From: Parageobacillus thermantarcticus
GTDB lineage: Bacteria > Bacillota > Bacilli > Bacillales > Anoxybacillaceae
DNA length: 64,000 nucleotides
Reading direction: 5' to 3'
Assembly: GCF_900111865.1 (NCBI RefSeq)
Contig: NZ_FOJS01000006.1
Location: 38,043-102,042 of the forward strand
A model generated the notes under the pieces. The model had not been told where the DNA came from. It saw only the letters and a list, made by a program, of their open reading frames with translations, and ran no database searches. Both the position numbers and the translations under genes were made by a program. Of the stretch, positions 8,075 through 17,386 are shown piece after piece (the first letter of the stretch is position 1; each line of letters opens with the position of its first letter).

Positions 8075-9430
8075 CTATTTTGTCGATGCGGTTTGCAAAT
8101 GTTTTTCGATGAAATTGGTGGTTGTGTCTCCCATTTGGAACGCAGGGTGGGAAAGCACCTCTTTTAGCATTGAAATGTTTGTTTTAATTCCTTCAATTTG
8201 ATAGTTTTCTAGCGCCATAAGCATGCGTTGGATCGCTTCCTGACGGTTGTTTCCTTTCGTAATGAGTTTGGCAATCATTGGATCGTAAAACGGCGTGACC
8301 ATCATGCCGCTTTGCACTGCCGTTTCATTGCGCACGCCTTCTCCTTGCGGCAGTCCGAAGCTCGTGATTTTCCCTGGCGACGGTAAAAACGTTTTTGGGT
8401 CTTCCGCATAGATGCGCACTTCCATCGCATGGCCGTCGCGGCGAATGTCTTCCTGTTTATAGCGAAGCGGTTCCCCCGCGGCGATGCGCAATTGTTCCTC
8501 GACTAAATCGATACCGGTGATTTCTTCCGTTACCGGATGTTCGACTTGCAATCTCGTATTCATTTCGAGAAAGTAAAAGTTTTTTTGTTCATCGACTAAA
8601 AATTCCATCGTTCCGGCGTTCGTATAGCCGATATGTTTGGCAGCCTTGACAGCAGCTTCCCCCATTTTCCGCCGCGTTTTTTCGTCTAAAAACGGCGATG
8701 GCGCCTCTTCGATGACTTTTTGGTGGCGGCGCTGAATCGAACATTCGCGTTCCCACAAATAAATGCAGCTTCCATATTGATCAGCGAGAAGCTGAATCTC
8801 AATATGGCGCGGATTGGCGATATACTTTTCCAAATACATCGACCCGTCGCCAAAGAACGATGCAGCACGCTTTTGGTTGCTTGCAAACGCTTTGCGCAAC
8901 TCGTCTTCATCGCGGGCGATTTGCATGCCGATGCCGCCGCCTCCCGCCGAAGCTTTTAACATAATCGGATACCCGATCGCTTCAGCAGTTTTTATCGCTT
9001 CCTCTACATCTTGAAGCGGAAAAGAGATGCCTGGTACGATCGGCACTCCAGCTTCTGCCATCGTTTTTCTCGCTTCAATTTTGCTTCCCATTTTTGCGAT
9101 CACATTCGCTTTCGGCCCGATAAAGACGATATTCTCTTCTTCGCAGCGGCGGGCAAATTCTGGGTTTTCCGATAGCAATCCATAGCCCGGATGAATGGCT
9201 TCCGCCTTCGTCATTTTCGCGACTTCGATTATTTTCTCGATATTCAAATAACTTTCGCTAACCCGCGGCTTGCCTATAAGATGTGCTTCGTCCGCTAATT
9301 GCACATGAAGCGAATCGGCATCCGCTTCCGAATAAACGACGACCGTTTGAATTCCTAGTTTTTTGCATGTGCGAATGACACGTGCAGCAATTTCCCCGCG
9401 ATTGGCGACTAATATTTTTGAAAACATCAT
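8075..9430 (-). CDS. yngH: Biotin carboxylase subunit of acyl-CoA carboxylase
   Basis: A roughly 451-residue ATP-grasp biotin carboxylase. Order of domains: N-terminal fold beginning FSKILVANRGEIAARVIRTC, ATP-grasp with the glycine loop KASAGGGGIGMQ, the catalytic stretch FLEMNTRLQVEHPVTEEITG, and a C-terminal lid region. It lacks a fused biotinyl domain, which is supplied by the next gene 20 bases downstream. The start at 9430 follows AAAGGGTG; 9427 is an equally plausible neighbouring ATG. It loads CO2 on biotin for the methylcrotonyl-type carboxylase. Confidence 0.93.
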   Translation of the reverse strand: MMFSKILVANRGEIAARVIRTCKKLGIQTVVVYSEADADSLHVQLADEAHLIGKPRVSESYLNIEKIIEVAKMTKAEAIHPGYGLLSENPEFARRCEEENIVFIGPKANVIAKMGSKIEARKTMAEAGVPIVPGISFPLQDVEEAIKTAEAIGYPIMLKASAGGGGIGMQIARDEDELRKAFASNQKRAASFFGDGSMYLEKYIANPRHIEIQLLADQYGSCIYLWERECSIQRRHQKVIEEAPSPFLDEKTRRKMGEAAVKAAKHIGYTNAGTMEFLVDEQKNFYFLEMNTRLQVEHPVTEEITGIDLVEEQLRIAAGEPLRYKQEDIRRDGHAMEVRIYAEDPKTFLPSPGKITSFGLPQGEGVRNETAVQSGMMVTPFYDPMIAKLITKGNNRQEAIQRMLMALENYQIEGIKTNISMLKEVLSHPAFQMGDTTTNFIEKHLQTASTK

Positions 9431-9505
9431 AATATTCACCCTTTGCGTCATTGTTTGATGGCCAAGCGCGGCTTCGAGGAAGAAGCGCGCCTGACAGCAA
9501 CCATA

Positions 9506-11140
9506 TTAATTCGTTAATCCAAGGCGTTGTTTCGCCATTTCTCGCAATTTGAATTTTTGGATTTTTCCAGATGCTGTCATTGGGAATGAATTGGTAAATT
9601 CGATATAGCGCGGAATTTTATGACGCGAAATTTTTCCGCGGCAAAACTCGCGAATTTCATCCGCCGTCGCTGTTTCCCCGTCTTTCAAAATAATCCACGC
9701 CATGACTTCCTCGCCGTATTTTTCATCCGGCACGCCGACGACTTGAACATCCAAAATTTTTGGATGTTTGTATAAAAACTCTTCAATTTCGCGCGGATAA
9801 ATATTTTCCCCACCGCGAATAATCATGTCTTTTAGTCGTCCCGTAATCCGGCAATATCCGTTTTCATCCATCACTGCTAAATCGCCAGTATGCAGCCATC
9901 CGTCTTCATCAATGACTTCTTTCGTCGCTTCCGGATTGTTGTAATAGCCTTTCATCACATGGTAGCCACGCGTGCATAATTCTCCTTGCACGCCTGGCGG
10001 CACTTCTTCATTCGTGCTTGGATCAACAATTTTTACTTCCACGTTTGGAAGCGCGCGTCCGACTGTTTCGACGCGAAGGTGAATCGGATCGTCCGTTCTC
10101 GTTTGCGTAATCACCGGTGATGATTCCGTCTGCCCATACGCGATCGTAATTTCCCTCGCCCCCATTTTCTCAATAACCGCTTTCATCACTTCAATCGGGC
10201 AAGGGGAACCAGCCATAATTCCGGTGCGAAGTGATGACAAATCGTATTTTTCAAAATCGGGGTCGTTTAATTCGGCGATAAACATCGTCGGCACTCCATG
10301 CAGCGCAGTGCATTTCTCATCTTGAACCGTTTGCAGCACTTGCTTTGGATGGAATTCTTGAATCGGCACCATCGTCGCGCCGACTGAGACGCATGCCAGC
10401 GTACCGAGCACACATCCGAAACAATGGAAAAATGGCACAGGAATGCAAAGCCGGTCTTCTTTCGTCAGCTTCATACATTGCGCGATGTTGTAAGCGTTGT
10501 TGACAATGTTATTATGGGTGAGCATGACTCCTTTTGGGAATCCTGTTGTACCTGAGGTGTACTGCATGTTGATGACATCATGAGGGTCAAGCGAGTTCAT
10601 CTGTTCGTCTAGCTGCTCTTCCGTTACGTCTTGTGCCAGTGCAAGAATATCGTTCCACGTATACGCACCTGGATAGCGCTTATCACCGATCACGATGACG
10701 TTTTTTAATTTTGGAAGCCGTTTTGCCTGCAATTGCCCAGGCTTGCATTCGCGCAACTCCGGAGCAATTTCGTAAAGGATGTCGATATAGGAGGAATCGC
10801 GATACCGTTCTATTAATAGAAGGGTGGTCGAATCAGATTGTTTTAATAAATATTCCAGTTCTGCCGCACGGTAATTCGTATTTACCGTGACAAGCACCGC
10901 ACCCATTTTTCCAGTAGCAAACTGGCACGCAAGCCATTCCGGCACATTCGTCGCCCAAATCGCCACATGTTCTCCTTTTTCGATTCCTAGTCCCATAAAT
11001 CCACGGGCAACAAGACGGCAATAATCGTCAAATTGTTTGTACGTCATTCTTAAGCCGCGGTCTGCATACACGACCGCTTCATGATCTGGATGCAGCTTTG
11101 CTTTTTCTTCCAGCAGCTTCCCCACCGTGACCGTCAACAT
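9506..11140 (-). CDS. yngI: AMP-binding acyl-CoA synthetase
   Basis: A 544-residue member of the ANL adenylating family. It shows the P-loop [17 protein letters not shown], the A5 region [15 protein letters not shown], the adenylate-binding [18 protein letters not shown] and the C-terminal catalytic lysine segment [15 protein letters not shown]. Close family members activate medium or branched fatty acids, and a role in acetoacetate or branched-acid activation is suggested by the operon. The ATG at 11140 follows GGGGAGGAGACG. It sits between the acyl-CoA dehydrogenase and biotin carboxylase genes. Exact substrate is unresolved. Confidence 0.88.
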   Translation of the reverse strand: MLTVTVGKLLEEKAKLHPDHEAVVYADRGLRMTYKQFDDYCRLVARGFMGLGIEKGEHVAIWATNVPEWLACQFATGKMGAVLVTVNTNYRAAELEYLLKQSDSTTLLLIERYRDSSYIDILYEIAPELRECKPGQLQAKRLPKLKNVIVIGDKRYPGAYTWNDILALAQDVTEEQLDEQMNSLDPHDVINMQYTSGTTGFPKGVMLTHNNIVNNAYNIAQCMKLTKEDRLCIPVPFFHCFGCVLGTLACVSVGATMVPIQEFHPKQVLQTVQDEKCTALHGVPTMFIAELNDPDFEKYDLSSLRTGIMAGSPCPIEVMKAVIEKMGAREITIAYGQTESSPVITQTRTDDPIHLRVETVGRALPNVEVKIVDPSTNEEVPPGVQGELCTRGYHVMKGYYNNPEATKEVIDEDGWLHTGDLAVMDENGYCRITGRLKDMIIRGGENIYPREIEEFLYKHPKILDVQVVGVPDEKYGEEVMAWIILKDGETATADEIREFCRGKISRHKIPRYIEFTNSFPMTASGKIQKFKLREMAKQRLGLTN

Positions 11141-11198
11141 AAACGTCTCCTCCCCTTTGTCCAAATTCCTTTCTAACTATATGCGCGTTCCCCAGAAT

Positions 11199-12341
11199 TT
11201 AGCATCCAAGTTGACGGGCAATCACGAGACGTTGAATTTCCGACGTGCCTTCCCCGATTTCCATCAGTTTGATGTCGCGTAAATGGCGCTCGACTCCATA
11301 CTCTTTCATATACCCATAGCCGCCGTGAATTTGAATCGCCTGATTGCAAACGCGGAAGCCCATTTCCGAAGCAAACAGTTTCGCGAACGATGCTTCTTTT
11401 GTAAACGATTTTCCTTGATCTTTTAACCATGCTGCCTTATACACCATATTGCGAGCAAGCTCAATTTCCATCGCCATGTCGGCAAGCTTAAACTGTATCG
11501 CTTGAAATTTCGAAATAGTCTGACCGAATTGGACACGCTCTTTCGCGTATTGAAGCGCTTTCTCAAACGCGGCTTGCGCAATGCCAACCGCCAATGCGGC
11601 AATGGAGATGCGGCCGCCATCAAGCGTGTACAAAAATTGTTGAAACCCTTTTTTCGCATCGCCAAGCACGTTTTCTTTTGGCACGCGGACGTTTTCAAAT
11701 ATTAATTCGCACGTGTTCGAGGCGCGGACGCCCATTTTGTCGTAGTTCGAGCGGATTGTAAATCCCGGAGTATCGGTTGGAACGATGATCGCGGAAATGA
11801 TGTTTTTGCCTCGTTCGTCTTTTCCTGTTACCGCCGTGACAATCACTTGTCTCGAATATTGAGCGTTAGTAATCCAGCACTTCTCACCGTTAATGACATA
11901 CTCATCGCCGTCTAATACCGCTGTCGTCTGCGTTCCGCCTGCATCGGACCCGGCGTTTGGTTCGGTCAAGCCAAACGCTCCCAACGTTTCTCCTTTTGCC
12001 ATCGGCACAAGCCATTTTTGCTTTTGTTCTTCCGTGCCGAAGTAATAAATCGGGCTTGCTCCTAGGGAAACGGCAGCGGCATAACTTAATCCAGTTCCTC
12101 CGCATGCGCGGCCGATTTCTTCCACGGCGATCGCATATGAAATTGTATCTCCGCCAGCGCCACCGTATTTTTCCGGAAACGGAATGCCTAAAAGCCCCAA
12201 CTCTCCCATTTTTTTAAAAACTTCAACAGGGAAATGCGCTTCTTCATCCCATTTCGCCGCATATGGCGCGATTTCCTTCTCAGCAAAGTCACGGACCATC
12301 TCTTTAATCATCTGCTGCTCTTTTGTTAATGCGAAATTCAT
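11199..12341 (-). CDS. yngJ: Acyl-CoA dehydrogenase, probably isovaleryl-CoA type
   Basis: A 380-residue FAD acyl-CoA dehydrogenase, first gene of the leucine operon. N-terminal helical domain (FALTKEQQMIKEMVRDFAEK), middle beta domain with GAFGLTEPNAGSDAGG and CWITNAQYSRQVIVTA, and a C-terminal helical domain ending QIHGGYGYMKEYGVERHLRD and GTSEIQRLVIARQL. The catalytic base of most family members is the glutamate in the C-terminal YMKEYGVERH or GEGTSE region. Isovaleryl-CoA specificity is inferred from the operon. The start at 12341 follows GGGGGAGAGA. The operators at 12371-12426 lie directly upstream. Confidence 0.9.
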   Translation of the reverse strand: MNFALTKEQQMIKEMVRDFAEKEIAPYAAKWDEEAHFPVEVFKKMGELGLLGIPFPEKYGGAGGDTISYAIAVEEIGRACGGTGLSYAAAVSLGASPIYYFGTEEQKQKWLVPMAKGETLGAFGLTEPNAGSDAGGTQTTAVLDGDEYVINGEKCWITNAQYSRQVIVTAVTGKDERGKNIISAIIVPTDTPGFTIRSNYDKMGVRASNTCELIFENVRVPKENVLGDAKKGFQQFLYTLDGGRISIAALAVGIAQAAFEKALQYAKERVQFGQTISKFQAIQFKLADMAMEIELARNMVYKAAWLKDQGKSFTKEASFAKLFASEMGFRVCNQAIQIHGGYGYMKEYGVERHLRDIKLMEIGEGTSEIQRLVIARQLGC

Positions 12342-12370
12342 TCTCTCTCCCCCATTCAATTTATCATTTT

Positions 12371-12426
12371 TAAACCGACTAGTCGGTTTAATAAGTATAC
12401 AACTATTGAGACCGACTAGTTGGTTT
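12371..12426 (-). promoter_or_regulatory. Promoter of the leucine operon flanked by twin TetR-type operators
   Basis: TAAACCGACTAGTCGGTTTA (12371-12390) is a perfect 20-bp palindrome. A near copy with core ACCGACTAGTTGGT lies at 12408-12426. Between them, on the minus strand, is a -10 TATACT (12394-12399). The upstream operator overlaps the -35 position and the downstream one the start region. The bracketing suggests tight repression by the TetR protein encoded immediately upstream. Confidence 0.75.
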
Positions 12427-12473
12427 GTTTTATATGCAAAACAATGATTGGTGCTTCTTTAAATTTTTTAATA

Positions 12474-13118
12474 TTACTGTTGAAGTGAACAAGAAAACGG
12501 TTTAATGAAAAAGTTGGATATTTGCGGCCGCTGCTTTGCTTCTTCCGTCAAAATGGAATGCAAAATAAAATCAGCGAAATAGTTTGCAATTTGTTCAATC
12601 GTCATCGGACCTTCTGGATTATACCATTTGTATGTCCAATTCACCATGCCGATGATCGACATTCCGGCAATTTCAACAGATAATTCAGGCCGAAATTCAC
12701 CCGCCTCGATTCCTTCGCGGATAACGCGGAAGATGATTTGCTTAAATTCATCCCGTTTTTGGTTAATTTTTTCGGAATACTCCGGTTTTAAATACGCGCT
12801 TTCTTGGTAGAAAACAGCAATATGCGGTTTATATAAGTGAAACACTTTGACAAACGACTGAATGATGGCATATAACCGTTCTGTTGGAGTTGTGTAATTT
12901 TCATACGCTTCTTGCGCTTTATTCAACACATACGTAATAAATACGTCATGAATGCGATAAAGAAGTTCATCTTTTGATTTGAAGTTATGATAAAATCCGC
13001 CTTTCGATGTGTTGCTTTCCGTCACAATCCGGTCGACTGTCACACCATGATAGCCGTATTTTTCAAATAAACGAAGTGCTGTGTCAATAATTCGGTCCTT
13101 TAACGTTTTTTCTGCCAT
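12474..13118 (-). CDS. TetR/AcrR family regulator of the leucine operon
   Basis: A 214-residue one-component repressor. The helix-turn-helix is in residues 5-50: IIDTALRLFEKYGYHGVTVD and ESNTSKGGFYHNFKSKDELL. The remaining residues are the ligand-binding helical domain, as in FadR-like regulators that sense acyl-CoA esters. The gene ends about 50 bases before the twin operators of the operon and is transcribed in the same direction. Repression of the leucine operon, relieved by a pathway acyl-CoA, is inference from this layout. Confidence 0.88.
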   Translation of the reverse strand: MAEKTLKDRIIDTALRLFEKYGYHGVTVDRIVTESNTSKGGFYHNFKSKDELLYRIHDVFITYVLNKAQEAYENYTTPTERLYAIIQSFVKVFHLYKPHIAVFYQESAYLKPEYSEKINQKRDEFKQIIFRVIREGIEAGEFRPELSVEIAGMSIIGMVNWTYKWYNPEGPMTIEQIANYFADFILHSILTEEAKQRPQISNFFIKPFSCSLQQ

Positions 13119-13205
13119 GAAAAATCTCCTTTACCTCTATGTTACTGTTATTTTCTGAAAAATAAAATATTTCTATTTATAAAATACGGAATCATTACGG
13201 AATTG

Positions 13206-13286
13206 TCAACTATCCGCTTTTTCCGGGATATGCTCCATCCCGCGCAACGTCATGCCGCGATGAGTCAATGTAATCGCATTTTGCAT
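13206..13286 (-). pseudogene. N-terminal stub of an alpha/beta hydrolase
   Basis: A 26-residue open frame with a good ribosome binding site (AAAGGAGAGGAG) begins MQNAITLTHRGMTLRGMEHI and stops after PEKADS. The sequence resembles the first strands of cinnamoyl-esterase-like alpha/beta hydrolases (pattern THxGxTLRGMxHIPE). Nothing of the nucleophile elbow or later fold remains downstream, so it looks like a deletion scar. It could instead be a real microprotein. Confidence 0.4.
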
Positions 13287-13438
13287 CCTGCTCCTCTCCT
13301 TTCTAATTTTCTCTAACTACATTACGATGTTCTCCACCTTTGGATGCGATTCCTCTATGGCATACAGGTAAATTTCTTACAAATTTTATACATAATCATG
13401 ACCGTTTTTCCAAATTATAAAAATGGAGGTGGTTTCTT

Positions 13439-13696
13439 TTGAAACCGATGTTATGCCCAAACTGTAAAACAAATCGAACCCGTTTCCATTTCATCGAGCA
13501 ACATCCAAAAGCAGTAAAGCTTAATCCACAAACAGGCGAAATTGAACAAGAATATGCGAACGAGTCATTAGAACCGTTCCATCTTCCGTATCGCGGCCCG
13601 AGCTATCGCGTGCAATGCGGCGTATGCGGATTAATAGAGGATGCCGAGATGTTTATTCAACGCGCGAAATTGGCACAAATGGGGAGGGAAACATGA
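13439..13696 (+). CDS. ypmP: YpmP-like zinc-ribbon protein
   Basis: An 85-residue protein with two cysteine pairs, CPNCKTNRTRFHFIEQ near the start and QCGVCGLIEDAEMF near the end, likely binding one zinc. Between them lie TGEIEQEYANESLEPFHLPY and GPSY. The start is TTG at 13439, nine bases after GGAGG; the ATG three codons later has no better site. It converges with ilvA, the neighbour of ypmP in B. subtilis, and the name rests mainly on that adjacency. After its TGA the same frame stays open for 29 more codons (see findings). Function unknown. Confidence 0.65.
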   Translation: MKPMLCPNCKTNRTRFHFIEQHPKAVKLNPQTGEIEQEYANESLEPFHLPYRGPSYRVQCGVCGLIEDAEMFIQRAKLAQMGRET

Positions 13697-13779
13697 CAAA
13701 CAAAAAGCAAACAATTGGAGCATGATGAAATCAGGCAAACAAAACTTCGCGATAGGCAAACGTTTATTGCAAAACAAAT

Positions 13780-13803
13780 GGGATGACGCGGTTACGCCAT
13801 CCC
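13780..13803 (-). terminator. Terminator of ilvA
   Basis: GGGATG and CATCCC enclose an inner GCG-GTTA-CGC hairpin. On the minus strand the stem is followed by ATTTTGTTTTG, ten bases beyond the ilvA stop. Confidence 0.6.
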
Positions 13804-13812
13804 TCATATATG

Positions 13813-15030
13813 TTACTGGAAAAATTCGACGTCATATCCTTTCTTCAACAAGACTTGATGTATTTGATGAATATGTTCTCGATTTTTTGTTTCGAGCGAG
13901 AAGTGAATTTCTGCCTGACCCGGCAATACTTTTGCACCAATGCGCTGATGATGGATCGACATGACGTTTGCTTCCAGTTCAGCAATAATGCGCAACAGCT
14001 TATTGAGCTGGCCGGGTTTATCGGAAATGACGGTCGTAAACGTAACAAACCGCCCGGATTCGACGAGCCCGCGTTCAATGATTCGCGAAATCAGAGTGAC
14101 ATCGACATTGCCCCCGCTTAAAATGGCAACGACTTTTTTTCTGGTAAACGGCAATTTTTGATACAATAACGCCGCCAATGGACATGCCGCAGAGCCTTCG
14201 ACCAGCAGCTTGTTACGTTCCAATAAATACAGCATCGTTCGGGAAATTTCCGCTTCTTCGACGCAAACGACACCATCGACATATTTTTCAATATATTCGT
14301 ACGTAATATTTCCCGGCTTCTTCACTGCAATGCCATCAGCAATCGTCTCGGAAGAAGCAATCGTTACCGGCTTTTTATGGCGAAGCGCTGCCGTCATTCC
14401 GGGACAAGCAGACGATTCGACGCCATATACTTCAATCGACGGCTTTAACTGCTTTAATGTAAACGCCAATCCGGCAAGCAATCCGCCGCCCCCAATCGGA
14501 CATAGCACCACATCGACATCCGGAAGCTGCTCGATAATTTCTAAGCCAATCGTCCCTTGTCCTGCCATAACCGCCAAATCATCAAACGGATGGACAAACG
14601 TCATGCCGCGCTGCCGCTGCAATTCGAACGCGTACTCAAGCGACTCGTCAAACACATCGCCGTGCAAAATCACTTCCGCTCCGTATCCTTTTGTCGCTTC
14701 AACCTTGCTTAACGGCGCTCCTTTCGGCATGACGATCGTGCATGGAATGCCGATCATGCTGCTCGAATAGGCTACCCCTTGAGCATGGTTTCCAGCCGAA
14801 GCAGCAATGACTCCGCGCTTTCGTTCCGCTTCGCTCAATGACATAATTTTATTGAACGATCCGCGCACTTTAAACGATCCTGTCTTTTGTAAATTTTCTA
14901 GCTTCATGTATACTTCATTTCCGGAAAGATTCGTGAACGTTTGGGAATGCTCAAGCGGAGTTTCATGAACAACCTCTTTCATTTTTTCCTTTGCTTCTAA
15001 AACATCATTCAATGTTAACATCGTTTTCAT
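13813..15030 (-). CDS. ilvA: Threonine ammonia-lyase (threonine dehydratase)
   Basis: A 405-residue PLP enzyme that deaminates threonine to 2-oxobutyrate, the first step to isoleucine. The PLP lysine is in TGSFKVRGSFNKIMSL, the phosphate-binding loop is CPIGGGGLLAGLAF, and the substrate motif SAGNHAQGVAYSS is present. A single ACT-like regulatory domain (residues about 330-405, starting FVTFTTVISDKPGQLNKLL) follows. This 400-residue form is the Bacillus type, shorter than the 510-residue E. coli enzyme. The start is ambiguous among ATGs at 15030 and 15021, both near GGTGATG. It is monocistronic. Confidence 0.93.
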   Translation of the reverse strand: MKTMLTLNDVLEAKEKMKEVVHETPLEHSQTFTNLSGNEVYMKLENLQKTGSFKVRGSFNKIMSLSEAERKRGVIAASAGNHAQGVAYSSSMIGIPCTIVMPKGAPLSKVEATKGYGAEVILHGDVFDESLEYAFELQRQRGMTFVHPFDDLAVMAGQGTIGLEIIEQLPDVDVVLCPIGGGGLLAGLAFTLKQLKPSIEVYGVESSACPGMTAALRHKKPVTIASSETIADGIAVKKPGNITYEYIEKYVDGVVCVEEAEISRTMLYLLERNKLLVEGSAACPLAALLYQKLPFTRKKVVAILSGGNVDVTLISRIIERGLVESGRFVTFTTVISDKPGQLNKLLRIIAELEANVMSIHHQRIGAKVLPGQAEIHFSLETKNREHIHQIHQVLLKKGYDVEFFQ

Positions 15031-15207
15031 CACCTAACTATCGTTCATTTAAAAGCCGATATTGATCATTATACATAAATAATATTTTGTCTACAAATTA
15101 TATCCGGATATAACGTTTTTCATTTTCTAATAAATGCGCCACGTACAAAAGGAAACCCTAAAAAGCTTAATATAATGCAAATAAGCCGAATATACCGACT
15201 CTATTTG

Positions 15208-15321
15208 GATTAAGTCCAAAATTTTGTGTAAAAAGAAACGGCAAAAAACAGTTTGATTTCTCCAAAACGTCAATTTGCTGAACCAAGAAATGAAAATTTA
15301 CACAATAATCAGGACTTGATC
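15208..15321. mobile_element. 114-bp MITE, copy A, with 9-bp target duplication
   Basis: The element begins GATTAAGTCC and ends GGACTTGATC, imperfect inverted repeats that continue inward as TTGTGTAAA and TTTACACAA. It is flanked on both sides by the direct repeat CTCTATTTG (15199-15207 and 15322-15330). It has no coding capacity. A second copy with the same spacing lies at 44174-44287. The TGTGTAAA ends and 9-bp duplication suggest mobilisation by an IS256-like transposase, which is inference. The rest of the 15031-15643 gap is AT-rich with no gene I can support. Confidence 0.75.
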
Positions 15322-15643
15322 CTCTATTTGAGTTTTTTCTTGTGATTATTTTTATTGATTATTTAGAACATAGTTCAATAAATACAAAAAAATAGTTTCA
15401 TTTTCTCGCTTTGCCATAGAGATTTTATCTATTTCGATTTGCGAAATATTTCTGTTTGTTCCATAAGTAAAAAACTGTAAAAAAAGTAGGCAGCCATCAT
15501 GTCTTTTATTTATTGCGATTATTTTTGATTTTGTATTTAGCACAATGTTTGATTAAATATAGCAAAATAAAATGATTGTTTCTTTCTGATTTTTTTCGTA
15601 ATCTATATTATTGGCGCAATTTTTTTGAAAAGAGGCGGTCTTA

Positions 15644-17002
15644 ATGAAAGAAACGATGACGCGAAGAGAAAAAATCATTCAGTTGCTCCATATTTTTCTG
15701 CCTGTATTTATTACTCAAGTCGGCCAATACGCAATGAACTTTGCCGATGTCACGATGTCAGGGCACGCCAGTTCGAGCGATTTAGCCGGAGTCGCCATTG
15801 GCTCGAACTTGTGGGTTCCCATTTTTACAGGAACGAGCGGCATTTTGCTCGCTCTCACACCGATTGTCGCGCAACACCTTGGCGCAAAACGATACGAGCA
15901 AATTTCCCATGCGGTCATCCAAGCGATATATTTAGCGATTGTCATCGCCCTAGTCATCATCGCTAGCGGCGCCGCTGCCTTAAATCCGATTTTAAATCAT
16001 ATGAATTTAGAAGCAAAAGTGCAGCGCATCGCCCATGACTATTTAATTGCCCTTTCATTCGGCATGATTCCGTTGTTTCTTTATTACGTACTGCGCTGTT
16101 TTATTGATGCGCTTGGGCAGACGAAAATCACGATGTTGATTACATTAACAGCGCTTCCTATTAACATTTTGTTTAACTACTTGCTCATTTATGGGAAATG
16201 GGGCTTTCCGAAACTCGGCGGCGTCGGGACTGGCTATGCAACGGCAATCACATATTGGTATTCCTGTTTTATCGCAATCATCATCGTCGTCCGCTTCCGG
16301 CGGTTTGCGCGCTTCAACCTATTTCAACGTTTTTACCGTCTTTCTTTCGCCGCATGGAAAGAACTATTAAAAATCGGGCTGCCGATCGGTTTTGCCGTTT
16401 TTTTTGAAACGAGCATTTTCGCCGCCGTCACATTGTTAATGAGCGAGTTTCATACGACGACGATCGCCGCCCATCAAAGCGCGATGAATTTCGCTTCGTT
16501 TCTTTACATGATCCCATTGAGCATCTCGATGGCATTGACGATCGCCGTTGGTTTCGAAGTTGGGGCGAATCGTTACAAAGACGCGAAACAATACAGCTTT
16601 ATCGGCATTGGAATGGCGGTGTCGATAGCGATTGTTACTTCGCTTTTGCTTTATTTTTTCCGCGGGGATATTGCCAAAATTTATACGGACGAACAAGATG
16701 TATTATCGTTGACGACGCAATTTTTGCTATATGCGATTTTCTTTCAGTTTTCCGACGCCGTAGCAGCCCCGATTCAAGGAGCGCTTAGAGGATATAAAGA
16801 TGTCAATGCTACATTTTGGGCCGCTTTCGCTTCGTATTGGTGCATCGGTCTTCCATTCGGCTATATGCTTGCCAATCTCACTTCTTTCGGGGCGTTTGGA
16901 TATTGGATCGGACTGATTGCAGGATTAGCTTCTGGAGCAATATTCCTCTTTTTCCGCCTTCTTTATATCCAGCGCCGCTACCGGCAAGTTTCTTCCCAAT
17001 GA
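15644..17002 (+). CDS. MATE family multidrug/cation efflux transporter
   Basis: A 452-residue, 12-helix MATE transporter of the NorM/YojI type, exporting cationic drugs in exchange for Na+ or H+ at the cell membrane. The N-terminal half has FLPVFITQVGQYAMNFADVT and the second half the matching KIGLPIGFAVFFETSIFA, as expected from the internal repeat. The start follows AGAGGCGG at good spacing. It stands alone, preceded by the MITE region and followed by a hairpin terminator. Substrate unknown. Confidence 0.92.
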   Translation: MKETMTRREKIIQLLHIFLPVFITQVGQYAMNFADVTMSGHASSSDLAGVAIGSNLWVPIFTGTSGILLALTPIVAQHLGAKRYEQISHAVIQAIYLAIVIALVIIASGAAALNPILNHMNLEAKVQRIAHDYLIALSFGMIPLFLYYVLRCFIDALGQTKITMLITLTALPINILFNYLLIYGKWGFPKLGGVGTGYATAITYWYSCFIAIIIVVRFRRFARFNLFQRFYRLSFAAWKELLKIGLPIGFAVFFETSIFAAVTLLMSEFHTTTIAAHQSAMNFASFLYMIPLSISMALTIAVGFEVGANRYKDAKQYSFIGIGMAVSIAIVTSLLLYFFRGDIAKIYTDEQDVLSLTTQFLLYAIFFQFSDAVAAPIQGALRGYKDVNATFWAAFASYWCIGLPFGYMLANLTSFGAFGYWIGLIAGLASGAIFLFFRLLYIQRRYRQVSSQ

Positions 17003-17083
17003 AAAAGACGGCACTCTTTGCCGTTTGCCTTCCATGGCATAGCGAAAGACGAATGCGGAAACGAACGAGGATTCATTTATACG

Positions 17084-17112
17084 AAAAAAGAGGCTGTCTA
17101 AAGCCTCTTTTT
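17084..17112 (+). terminator. Terminator of the MATE gene
   Basis: AAAGAGGC-TGTCTAAA-GCCTCTTTTT: an 8-bp stem followed by T5, about 80 bases past the stop. Confidence 0.8.
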
Positions 17113-17345
17113 CGTTTAATATACGATTTTCTCTTTTTCTAGTTCGCGTTTTCCAAATTTTGTATACAATCTTGAGAAAGCGGATAAAATTAATTGAGAT
17201 TAGTGCGCAAATTACAATTTTCAAACTCTCTATTTTCATCTTTTCGCTAAAATACTTCCATCATCGCGGCTGGACAATGCTCGAAAGCTAAATCATTAAC
17301 GATGTTGGCAATGCGGAAAAACCTTTTCTCAAAACGAAAAAATGA

Positions 17346-17372
17346 GGAAGAAGCGACTGATTAGCTTCTTCC
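17346..17372 (-). terminator. Terminator of the YjcZ microprotein genes
   Basis: GGAAGAAGC and GCTTCTTCC form a 9-bp perfect stem. On the minus strand it is followed by TCATTTTTTCG. It lies 15 bases beyond the stop at 17387. Confidence 0.75.
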
Positions 17373-17386
17373 CGATTATTGGACCG

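Noticed and set aside
15352..15543. 63-codon minus-strand frame in the gap before the MATE gene
   Set aside because: GTG start with no ribosome binding site, very AT-rich, no family resemblance; likely chance frame or decayed DNA.
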